This document shows, one piece after another, positions 1 to 6,701 of a stretch of 6,815 bases of DNA (the first letter of the stretch is position 1; every line of letters starts with the position of its first letter). The notes beneath the pieces were generated by a model. That model had not been told where the DNA came from, did not search any database, and saw nothing but the letters and a program-made list of their open reading frames with translations. The DNA comes from JAYEIA01 sp964472505 (GTDB taxonomy: Bacteria; Bacteroidota; Bacteroidia; Bacteroidales; JAADGE01): contig CAYYQW010000130.1 of assembly GCA_964472505.1 (NCBI GenBank), positions 1 through 6,815 of the forward strand. The letters run 5' to 3'. The position numbers and the translations under genes were made by a program.

Positions 1-1465
1 TCTGCGAGTAATCCGGCATTTGTACGTAAGGATCAGGCGAGAGCATACGCCCGAGAATGGGATCGTAGAGGCGGCCGTTCATATTTATAATGCCGAATTG
101 GGGTAACATTTCGTGGCCGGTGTAGCCGCGGTCGTTTGTTAGAGACAGGGCATGCCCTGTCTGTACGGCCGGGTATTCATAGGTATCCGGATCGCGTTCG
201 CGGCCCCAAGCATCAAAGGATTGACGGTGTATTACATTGCCGTTTTCATCGGTAACGTGGGTTATTGAGCCGAGGTAATCGGTGTAGGTGTAAAGCATTT
301 CACCCATTCCATTTTCGGTACGGTATATGGCGCCGCCGGGCAGAAAATAGTATTCGTAAGTAGTGCCGGTCTGCAGGTCTTCGCGTATTTCATAAGAGCC
401 GAAGAAATATTTTTCAAGAATAGGGGTCTCATTTTCTTTCAGTACGGTTTTTTTACGGGCACGGTCTAATCCGTAAGTAATATTTAATTCATAATTACCT
501 TCCGCAATTTGCTCAACCTTGTTGAAGGCGGTATATGATATGTTCTGGTTTTCAAACGGAATGTCATTCTCTGTGCCGACAATTTGTGTTACGGCATGAA
601 TTTTTTCGTCATCATAATTGTATGTGCCGGCATCGTATTTAAACTCAATATTGCCGCTGTTGTCGGGTGTATAATCTATGTCGGCTGTACTGCTGTTGTA
701 TGTAATACCGGTGAGCCGGTTTAGGTCGTCATAGCTGAATATTTCGGTATTGCCGGCATGGGTGCGGTCTTGCAGATTGCCGCTTGCGGCTTCAAAATTG
801 TATGTGCTGCTTTCTACTCCGGGGCTTGTAACGCTCATGGGGAAATGCAGATTGTCGTATTCTTTTGTGGTGGTAATGCCGTTGCCTTTAGTATATTGTG
901 TGATTTGGTCGAGGGCATTCATGGCATCGGCTTGCCATATCGTGTGGCTGTTGTCGGTGCGGGTGATTTTCTCCAAATAGCCGTTGGGTTTGTAATGCTT
1001 GGTGTAGCCAAAACCGGAGGGGTAGCTTGTGTTTTTCACACGGCCGTATTCATCGTAAGTGTATGAGTAGATGTAGTTTTGCTCTTCAAATGATTCTGTT
1101 ACACTTTGCAATCGGCTTAAATCATCATACGCGTATGTTTTTGTGTTGTCGTTAAGGCCTGTTTCGCTTGCAATCATGCCTTTGCCGTTTGGGGCGGTGT
1201 CATAAAGGTATGTTTCGCTTTGTCCGTCGGATGTTTTGGTTTCTAATCGGCCGGCCATGTCGTAAGTCATATCATAAACGTTTCCGCGTGCATCGGTTTG
1301 TTTTGTTATGTTAGAGAACGCATCGTACAGATAGCTTATTGTGCCGGCATCGGGATCGGTGATGGATGTTCGCCGGCCGTATTCGTCATAAGTAAGGCTT
1401 ACTTCCGTGCCGGCCGGTCCCGGCGGTATAATGCTTACGGGTTGCCCGGCTGAATTATAAGTATA
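1..1465 (-). CDS. Continuation of the Rhs protein: YD repeats and Rhs core, displaced by frameshift, partial at the left edge
   Basis: I translated the frame whose first codon is at 1463-1465 and read 488 consecutive sense codons down to base 2. It begins YTYNSAGQPVSI and continues the YD repeats of the upstream ORF: LTYDEYGRRTSITDPDAG (near residue 26), TYDMAGRLETK, AYDDLSRLQSV, YTYDEYGRVKN, FSYDDLNRLTGITY. It then enters the Rhs-associated core: YLGSITHVTDENG (near 398), QSFDAWGRERDP, DRGYTGHE (445-452), and NMNGRLYDPILGRMLSPD (461-478). In this family the core closes the beta cage and precedes a variable, often toxic tip, which would be encoded just beyond the left edge. There is no signal peptide or good start near the frame break; the first in-frame ATG is about 65 codons in (1268-1270). 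It therefore looks like the second half of a broken gene rather than an independent one. The open frame and conserved core argue for a recent lesion, or for a switch that can reverse. Confidence 0.88.
140..165. repeat. Perfect 20-bp palindrome (26 bp with one mismatched pair) within the Rhs core coding sequence
   Basis: Bases 143-162 read AGACAGGGCATGCCCTGTCT, identical to their own reverse complement. After one mismatched pair (142/163), two further pairs match (TA...TA, 140-141 with 164-165). It is read in frame as VQTGHALSL, between the FDAWGRERDP and DRGYTGHE core motifs, where I would expect a variable linker. The form (GTAGAGAC-like arms around GGGCATGCCC) resembles short dispersed palindromic repeats of bacterial genomes. 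That it is an inserted element is inference. Confidence 0.8.
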
Positions 1466-1475
1466 GTTTAGTTTA
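1466..1475. repeat. 5-bp tandem duplication GTTTA-GTTTA causing a frameshift and stop
   Basis: On the plus strand 1466-1470 and 1471-1475 are identical (GTTTA); on the coding strand this is TAAAC TAAAC. The upstream frame reads ...GGC ACC ATA AAC TAA (stop at 1468-1470), and the downstream YD frame starts at TAT (1463-1465). With one unit removed, the coding strand reads ACC ATA AAC TAT ACT TAT AAT (TINYTYN), a typical YD-repeat stretch that joins both ORFs exactly. Two copies point to slipped-strand duplication. A -1 slip on AAC would also rejoin the frames (CTA AAC TAT), but no classical slippery heptamer is present. Confidence 0.9.
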
Positions 1476-4400
1476 TGGTGCCGCCGTTATCTTCAATGCT
1501 TTGTGCTTCGCCAAAATTATTCAGAATGCTGATTTTAAAACTGCCGTCCGGATAAATGATTTTATTTTTTCTCGGATTATCATCAACGGCGTAATAATAC
1601 TGTAGGCTGCCGGCATCGCTTACAGTTGCTGTCGGCCTTCCGTAATTATCATAATAATAGAGGGTTGAGTTTCCGGTTTGGCCTTCAAAGTGGGCTTCCG
1701 TGCTTTCTCTTACTTGTCCTTTGGCGTTATACTCGGTTTCTGAAATCACGGTTTGGTTATCAAAAAAACTGAGGCTTTCGGTACGGATTTTTCGCCCGAG
1801 CCGGTCGAAATATGTCGTAACGGGGCTTTGTCCGTCAGCACCGGAGATGCTTACGGTATGGGCATTAGCTATGTCCCTTTCTTTATACCAATCAATGTTT
1901 TGATAGGCGGAAGTGCCGTCCGGGAAGCGGGTTTGGCTGAGGCGACCAAAATCGTCGTAGCGGTAGGTGGTGGTATGCCCGTTAATGTCGGTTTCGGAAA
2001 GGGTATTGCCGGTTTCGCTGTCGTAAGTCGCAAAAGAGGTGAACCCGAGTACATCGGTTTGGCTTGTTACAAAACGGAATTTGTTGTCATACGTTTGGCT
2101 TGTGTTGCGCGTTTCTTCGCCGGGTGCCGTGGTTTGGCTGCCGGTGGGCAGGCCGCAGTCATTATAAAAATACTCGGTCGTTATGGTATTGGCTAAATTG
2201 GGATCGCTGACGGCCTTTTTAAGTTGTCCGTTTGGGTAATAAATAAATTGGCTTTGGCGGGTATAAGTCGGCATATCCGGCCGTTGCATGCTTATGGTTT
2301 TTGTTTCGGGCTTGTTGGGGCACCATGAGCCGTGTGTGCCATAAGTGAAATTTACGGTGTGGGTGCCTTCCCCGTTATAATCAGTTATTGTTTGGGTGGC
2401 GTTTCCGTAATTATCATATACATAGGATTTGTTTATTTGAATATCCGACAATAAATCTTGCTCATAATGCTCATCCGGATACCAAAAAAGGGTTTTATTA
2501 TTATTAAGCCGTCGACCTTTTATGGTATTATTCTGTACTGACAAAAGTGTACCGTTAATCGTTCGTTTTTGAATTGAAACCGGGATTGGAGCCAAAGCCG
2601 GATAATCAAGCCAGGAAGGGAAAAAGCTAAAATTACTAATTGTTCTGAATTGGCTGTTTGATTTCTCAATTCTGTCGAAGCCCAGAAAGCCTAAGCCTTT
2701 TTTATGAACAATAGCATTAGTATATTTGTAGTTAAGGGTTTCCGTGCCACCTACTCCGTTGGGAGTGGATGTACTATTGACCACATATAAGGGTGCTCGG
2801 ATTACACCCATAGGATAAAAGTAATTTGTGTTCTGCCCGGAAGGGTCATAGATATTTTCATCCGTAGTGGTCAGCGGGGCATATTCTATATGAATAGTGC
2901 TGTTTAAGCCGTTGGTTATGGATTTGACTTTTCCGATAGTTTCCTCAGGATTAACAAACAGAGTTTTAAGTTTCAAAAAGGGGCGATTAGGTTGCAACAA
3001 AAAATCTGTTTTTCCGTCTCCGTTAAAATCTGCCGATGATGAAACATGTGCCCGGTAAATTGGATCATCCGAAGAATAACCGCTGATTGAATAACTACTC
3101 GCCAAATTCAAATATTCTGACGTAACAACAAATTGAATAGTAGCATAAGGATTCAGTTTATAGATTTTGATAGTAATAATATCATCTTCATGTCCACCGG
3201 CGTCGCCGTAATCATGTATATATTCAATCAATTCGCTCCTTCCATCGCCATTATAATCTCCTGCAAGATAGTAGCAAAAATTATCATTGACATCTCTGTA
3301 ATACTGGTTTGCAAAAGGAAAACTACCCATACCGTCTGAAAACCCTACTCTAATTCTATCTTCAGAATAAGAAATTAAATCTGATTTACCGTCACCGTTA
3401 ACATCTGTTGTTAAATAATCATCATTCTCTTTCTGATAAAAGCCTAAGGTTGTTTTTATACCTGTAAACTCCTTTTTGTGTGCATCAAATTCGAATAACT
3501 CAAAGCCGTTTACGCCTCCGTAGAACAAAATTTGATCTTTTCCGCTGCCCAGAAAGTCTGCAATCATAATTTTATCTCCTAATGCATCTGTCAAGCTGTA
3601 ATATACGTCATCTCCATAACAATGAGCATAATAACTCGTTACGTTTGTATATACTCTCTCCATAATAATATCTCCTTTAGAATCTCCGTTAAAATCGGCT
3701 GTATATAGCCGTACTTTAACGGAAGTATTCAGTAAGTCACAATCCTCTATAACAAGCTGGTCTGATATTATAAACCCATACTTAATTTTGTAATCGTCAT
3801 TGTCTTTGTATGAAAAAGAAATATCATGTTTACCGTTTCCGTTAAAATCGCCAACTGTTAATGAATAATCTTCATAACTTAAGTCTTCATAAACAAAAAG
3901 CTCATCGAACCCATTGTTTTCAGTAGCTCTGAAATATTTGAATTCAGTAGCCATTTTTTCTTCAACTCCGGCATATTGGACAATGAACAAATCAGTTCTT
4001 CCGTCTCCGTCATAATCGCCCGGAAAAATATCACGATTACCACCGTCAGCATAAATATTATTATGCGTATCCTCTTCAAAATATATTGATGTTTCATCTC
4101 CCCACTCAATTTTTGTAGAGTTCAATTGTTTGTCCTTATCTTCATAGTACAAAATTTCAGTTAATCGGGAAAAATCATTAAAATCGTATTTAAAACTGTA
4201 TTTCCGAATTAAGCGGTTTTCGTGTTTAATTTTTATGTCGGAAAGCAATACGGTGCTGTTTACCCGCGAACCGGCAATGTAGGCGGTGGATTTATCGGTT
4301 TTCTCGGTATAATACAATTCAATGCTGTTGTAGGGTGTTATATCGGCATTGCCGGTGTATTCTATTTTTACGGGGTAGAACTCACTGTTGCTTTCTTCAT

Positions 4401-5190
4401 ACTCAATAGTATAAAAATTGCCAAAGGGGTCTTGGGCTTTGTTGAGCAGCCAAACTAAGACATCGCTTTTGCCCTGCGCCTCAATACGCGAATCGCCGGT
4501 ATAGCCGTAATACAAACGCATGCCGCTTTTGGTGAGCACTTCAAACATGGCCGGGCCTCTGCCGGCCGTGCCGTGTGATGTGATTTTGGAAAAACTTTCA
4601 ATTTCCGTATGATAGACGGTTCCGTCGGCACCATACTCTCCGCTTGTGTTTACCAAACGCTGTCCGTCGAGGGCAAAGCGGTCGTTGCCGTCAAAATCTA
4701 CGCCGTCAACTAAGCCGTCATGAAACAGCGTGGCGGGCACGCGGCTTATGGCCGAGAAACCGCTTATGGTCCAACCGCGCCCCAACATGCCGTCGCCGGA
4801 TTGGCTGTTGTAGCTGATGGCCAATTGCGGCATCATGCCGGCCGTGCCGGGCGGCAGGGCTATGGGTATGCTGTATGTGGCCGCTCCGGTATTGCTCACG
4901 TTTACACTGCCGGGCAGGCTGCCCGCGGGCAAGTCATTGCTCCAAGCGGTGGGCGGCTCGTTGTAATCGGTGGCCACCACAAGAGTGGGATCTATCTCTC
5001 CTACAAAACTTTTGCCGGTTTCGGGCGTATATTCAAAGCCGGGCTTTAGTTTGATGTAATCGCGTGCCGTGTATTGCCGGTCTTCTCCGGATAAATTATT
5101 GTCTAATACGAAATGCTTTCCTTTCAGCGGCTGAGTAAAACCCGATACGGAAAATGAAAGGATAAGCAGGATAGTATATAATGGTTTCAT
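1468..5190 (-). CDS. SpvB/VCBS/TcdB-mid/YD-repeat (Rhs-family) surface protein, N-terminal 1240 residues, ended early by a frameshift
   Basis: This is the N-terminal part of a giant exported Rhs/Tc-toxin-like protein. Residues 1-20 are a Sec signal peptide (hydrophobic TILLILSFSVSG). Residues 41-68 (ARDYIKLKPGF...) resemble the short beta segment common at the start of Bacteroidota surface proteins. Residues about 93-365 match a SpvB N-terminal domain (GAATYSIPI, PPGTAGMMPQLAISYNSQ, GMLGRGWTISGFSAISR). Residues about 388-735 carry seven FG-GAP/VCBS repeats. Residues about 750-850 match the TcdB-mid region (GKVKSITNGLNSTIHIEYAP, KKGLGFLGFDRIEKSN). YD repeats start near 920 (YDNYGNATQTITDYNG, YRYDDFGRLSQTRFPDG, YYDNYGRPTATVSDAG). 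The start is chosen because the signal peptide follows directly; it lies 37 bases after the lipoprotein gene, probably in the same operon. In Tc toxins these domains form the TcB half of a cage that encloses a toxic C-terminus; a similar role here is inference. The protein stops in mid-repeat at a TAA made by a 5-bp duplication, with no core or tip in this frame. Domain calls are strong; whether this truncated product functions is unknown. Confidence 0.95.
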   Translation of the reverse strand: MKPLYTILLILSFSVSGFTQPLKGKHFVLDNNLSGEDRQYTARDYIKLKPGFEYTPETGKSFVGEIDPTLVVATDYNEPPTAWSNDLPAGSLPGSVNVSNTGAATYSIPIALPPGTAGMMPQLAISYNSQSGDGMLGRGWTISGFSAISRVPATLFHDGLVDGVDFDGNDRFALDGQRLVNTSGEYGADGTVYHTEIESFSKITSHGTAGRGPAMFEVLTKSGMRLYYGYTGDSRIEAQGKSDVLVWLLNKAQDPFGNFYTIEYEESNSEFYPVKIEYTGNADITPYNSIELYYTEKTDKSTAYIAGSRVNSTVLLSDIKIKHENRLIRKYSFKYDFNDFSRLTEILYYEDKDKQLNSTKIEWGDETSIYFEEDTHNNIYADGGNRDIFPGDYDGDGRTDLFIVQYAGVEEKMATEFKYFRATENNGFDELFVYEDLSYEDYSLTVGDFNGNGKHDISFSYKDNDDYKIKYGFIISDQLVIEDCDLLNTSVKVRLYTADFNGDSKGDIIMERVYTNVTSYYAHCYGDDVYYSLTDALGDKIMIADFLGSGKDQILFYGGVNGFELFEFDAHKKEFTGIKTTLGFYQKENDDYLTTDVNGDGKSDLISYSEDRIRVGFSDGMGSFPFANQYYRDVNDNFCYYLAGDYNGDGRSELIEYIHDYGDAGGHEDDIITIKIYKLNPYATIQFVVTSEYLNLASSYSISGYSSDDPIYRAHVSSSADFNGDGKTDFLLQPNRPFLKLKTLFVNPEETIGKVKSITNGLNSTIHIEYAPLTTTDENIYDPSGQNTNYFYPMGVIRAPLYVVNSTSTPNGVGGTETLNYKYTNAIVHKKGLGFLGFDRIEKSNSQFRTISNFSFFPSWLDYPALAPIPVSIQKRTINGTLLSVQNNTIKGRRLNNNKTLFWYPDEHYEQDLLSDIQINKSYVYDNYGNATQTITDYNGEGTHTVNFTYGTHGSWCPNKPETKTISMQRPDMPTYTRQSQFIYYPNGQLKKAVSDPNLANTITTEYFYNDCGLPTGSQTTAPGEETRNTSQTYDNKFRFVTSQTDVLGFTSFATYDSETGNTLSETDINGHTTTYRYDDFGRLSQTRFPDGTSAYQNIDWYKERDIANAHTVSISGADGQSPVTTYFDRLGRKIRTESLSFFDNQTVISETEYNAKGQVRESTEAHFEGQTGNSTLYYYDNYGRPTATVSDAGSLQYYYAVDDNPRKNKIIYPDGSFKISILNNFGEAQSIEDNGGTIN
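3000..4026 (-). repeat. Seven FG-GAP/VCBS repeats inside the SpvB-Rhs gene
   Basis: The encoded motifs are DYDGDGRTD (first Asp at residue 392), DFNGNGKHD (448), DFNGDSKGD (499), DFLGSGKDQ (545), DVNGDGKSD (596), DYNGDGRSE (645) and DFNGDGKTD (721). Spacings are 56, 51, 46, 51, 49 and 76 residues. Such D-x-[DN]-G-[DN]-x-[KR] loops usually bind calcium, and a set of about seven suggests a seven-bladed beta-propeller, as in TcB-type proteins. The fourth copy has lost most acidic or Asn ligands (L, S, Q in their place), and the third has Ser-Lys where Gly-Lys/Arg is usual. The repeats diverge at DNA level, so this is a protein repeat rather than a recombining DNA repeat. Confidence 0.9.
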
Positions 5191-5227
5191 TGAGTAATCA
5201 TTTTACGGTTAAACGTGATGTTTTATT

Positions 5228-5650
5228 TTAATCACAGACTTTTATAGTAAATTCCCCTTTGTCATTTGTTGCTACGAAATAGTAGGTCCCTGATATTTTT
5301 TTCTCGCTGTATTTTTCAATATACATGTAATCAACAGTATCTATTTTAATATTACCATGTACTATTATTTCTTGCGTAGTGATTATTGTATCATTATTTA
5401 ATATCCATGAAAACATGGATGAATCTCCGGTATCTTGTATCGGGCATTCATTTTTAAAGACAACTTTTTCGTTGCTGCAATATTTCACCCTGCCATTATC
5501 AGGATTCTCCACATTTTCCCAGGTTTTGTCTACAATTACATCGTAGAGTGGCTTATCGGTTTGGAAAATTACTTTTTTACATTGCGAAAAAAAGATAAAA
5601 GCGAACAGTACAAATAATAGAGTTATGACGGATTTTCTTTTACTTTTCAT
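5228..5650 (-). CDS. Small lipoprotein, probably lipocalin-like, paralogue of the gene upstream
   Basis: This encodes a 140-residue predicted lipoprotein. A basic n-region (MKSKRK) and a hydrophobic stretch (VITLLFVLFAFIFF) end at FSQC, giving lipidated Cys24; Gln just before the Cys is less usual. The mature part has no recognised catalytic motif. It contains KTWENVE (43-49), YCSNEKVVFKNEC (57-69), a FSWILNNDTII segment (80-90) and YIEKYSEKKISGTYYF (110-125), and ends in IKVCD. This order (W-containing first strand, Cys near an F strand, then W.L/I and IE.YS.K.I) parallels the neighbouring lipoprotein gene and the lipocalin-like family of Bacteroidota, though more weakly. Cys58, 69 and 139 could form disulfides. 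It lies 55 bases after its paralogue and 37 bases before the SpvB-Rhs gene. Its position upstream rather than downstream of the Rhs tip makes it an unlikely cognate immunity gene. A surface or periplasmic accessory role is a guess. Confidence 0.88.
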   Translation of the reverse strand: MKSKRKSVITLLFVLFAFIFFSQCKKVIFQTDKPLYDVIVDKTWENVENPDNGRVKYCSNEKVVFKNECPIQDTGDSSMFSWILNNDTIITTQEIIVHGNIKIDTVDYMYIEKYSEKKISGTYYFVATNDKGEFTIKVCD

Positions 5651-5705
5651 AATATCTGATTTTATTGAATTTTAAACTATAGCATAAATAAGCTGAAATC
5701 ATTAC

Positions 5706-6209
5706 CTATTTAACCAAACTCAGTGTTTTGGTTTCCGTAAAATCATATCCTTCTCCTGCCTCTGTATATTGTGTATACTCATATTTTAAATTAATTTCTT
5801 TCTTTGAATAATCTTCGATTTGCCAAATTGTCGCGGTGTCAATATATGTACCTGAATTGTATATAAAATTTGCCCATTCCAAGTACAATACATCATCTTC
5901 AATTCTCCATTGTTTATCGGAATAGACTGTATCTTCACACATATAATGGTAATAGACAGTATCGTTTTTGTTGAATTTATAGAAAGACTTCTCTCTACAT
6001 TCTTCATTCATATGCAATTGATACAAATCAGTAAAATCGCCATAACCTAAAATAGAAGGAGTTATTGTCCATTCCGTAATCTTCCATTTTCCTTCTGAGA
6101 TAACCTCTTGTACGTCTTTCTTAAAGATATTTTTTTCGCAAGCTGTGAACATGACAGCAAAAATAATAATAAGTACAGCTGCAACGAATACTTTAGTTTT
6201 TGATTCCAT
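5706..6209 (-). CDS. Lipocalin-like lipoprotein
   Basis: This encodes a 167-residue predicted lipoprotein. The signal peptide MESKTKVFVAAVLIIIFAVMFTAC has a clear lipobox (FTAC), giving lipidated Cys24. The mature region fits the Bacteroidota lipocalin-like pattern. It has GKWKITEW (40-47) as the first strand, EECREKSFYKFNKNDTVYY (69-87) as the C-x-K/D...F..(D/N)(G/D)T strand, then Cys91, QWRIEDDVLYL (100-110), IWQIEDYSKKEINLKYEY (128-145) and a final strand KTLSLVK. Cys71 and Cys91 are placed for a disulfide. The family usually forms a small beta-barrel anchored to the outer membrane; its ligands are generally unknown. It starts 20 bases after the T9SS companion gene and is followed after 55 bases by its shorter paralogue. 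The leader before the ATG is AT-rich with no Shine-Dalgarno sequence. Lipoprotein call strong, lipocalin-like fold probable, function unknown. Confidence 0.9.
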   Translation of the reverse strand: MESKTKVFVAAVLIIIFAVMFTACEKNIFKKDVQEVISEGKWKITEWTITPSILGYGDFTDLYQLHMNEECREKSFYKFNKNDTVYYHYMCEDTVYSDKQWRIEDDVLYLEWANFIYNSGTYIDTATIWQIEDYSKKEINLKYEYTQYTEAGEGYDFTETKTLSLVK

Positions 6210-6229
6210 GATATTAATTTTGTTCGCTT

Positions 6230-6658
6230 TTACTTTTTAATTACTTTGAATTCTGTTTTTTTGTTACCCGAACTGATTCTGAGCATATAAACTGCCGGGG
6301 TATAAGCTCGTAAATCTAAATGCGTTAAACTACCGGATGTATTTTTGTCAATTAATAAGCGTCCGTTCATATCATACAATTTTAGTTGAGCTTGCAGAGC
6401 ATTGGCATTGGCTTCTATTTGAATGACCAGTTTGCCTTCGGTCGGGTTGGGATAAATCGTAATGTTGCCTATTTGCGCAATATTGTCTTCCTGATTTGTT
6501 TCCTCAAGGTTCTCACCTGCCTTATTCAATACAATCGTTTGGCGTTTGGTTCGATTACCTGCATCATCATACTCGTAAGTTGATTGTTTTTGCGCCAGAC
6601 CATAAACCGGATTGATAACCAGTGAGATAATAAGTATAATCAATAGTTTTGTTTTCAT
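6230..6658 (-). CDS. Short secreted protein with one YD-repeat unit and a T9SS type A sorting domain
   Basis: This encodes 142 residues from the ATG at 6656-6658. That start is preferred over an in-frame ATG at 6763 because a clean Sec signal peptide follows at once (MKTKLLIILIISLVINPVYG, cleavage probably near LAQ). The 35 extra upstream residues are polar and overlap a different reading frame that looks like a gene remnant. The mature N-terminus holds one YD-repeat motif, TYEYDDAGNRTKRQ (27-40), then an acidic linker. Residues 65-142 are a complete T9SS type A sorting domain: NITIYPNPTEGKLVIQIEA, LKLYDMNGRLLIDK, LDLRAYTPAVYMLRI, KTEFKVIKK. That domain directs transport across the outer membrane by the Por/T9SS machinery and is normally cleaved. 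Between signals the protein carries little more than the YD unit, so it is not an enzyme. It is the first gene of a likely operon, 20 bases before a lipoprotein gene and upstream of the SpvB-Rhs gene, and may cooperate with that YD-repeat protein (inference). Confidence 0.92.
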   Translation of the reverse strand: MKTKLLIILIISLVINPVYGLAQKQSTYEYDDAGNRTKRQTIVLNKAGENLEETNQEDNIAQIGNITIYPNPTEGKLVIQIEANANALQAQLKLYDMNGRLLIDKNTSGSLTHLDLRAYTPAVYMLRISSGNKKTEFKVIKK

Positions 6659-6701
6659 TTTGTCGTTATCGTTTATTTTGTGCCATTGTAAATTAATCTG
6701 A

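Noticed and set aside
758..1066. Plus-strand open frame with a hydrophobic, membrane-like translation
   Set aside because: It lies opposite the continuous Rhs frame that I translated in full. The hydrophobicity is a by-product of Tyr/Asp/Asn-rich codons on the other strand.
1041..1402. Similar DNA stretches near 1041-1067 and 1374-1402 (both starting CGGCCGTATTC) as a direct repeat
   Set aside because: They encode the recurring TYDEYGR motif of the YD repeats, so protein-level repetition explains the similarity.
1753..2196. Plus-strand open frame of 147 codons
   Set aside because: It is antisense to well-conserved YD repeats and its translation has no recognisable domain. Long antisense frames are expected opposite GC-richer coding sequence.
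4720..5049. Plus-strand open frame of 109 codons rich in Gly, Ala and Arg
   Set aside because: It is the complement of the SpvB motif region (GMLGRGWTISGF and neighbours), and its composition reflects the GC-rich opposite strand.
5187..5201. Mini-ORF (ATG ATT ACT CAA TGA) whose stop overlaps the SpvB-Rhs start codon, suggestive of translational coupling
   Set aside because: It is only four codons in an AT-rich leader with no ribosome-binding sequence, so chance is the best explanation.
6659..6701. Possible Bacteroidota promoter (TAATTTAC resembling the -7 box TAnnTTTG) before the T9SS companion gene
   Set aside because: The -7 match is imperfect, and I found no TTTG at the expected -33 distance. 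In AT-rich DNA this is not enough to call a promoter.
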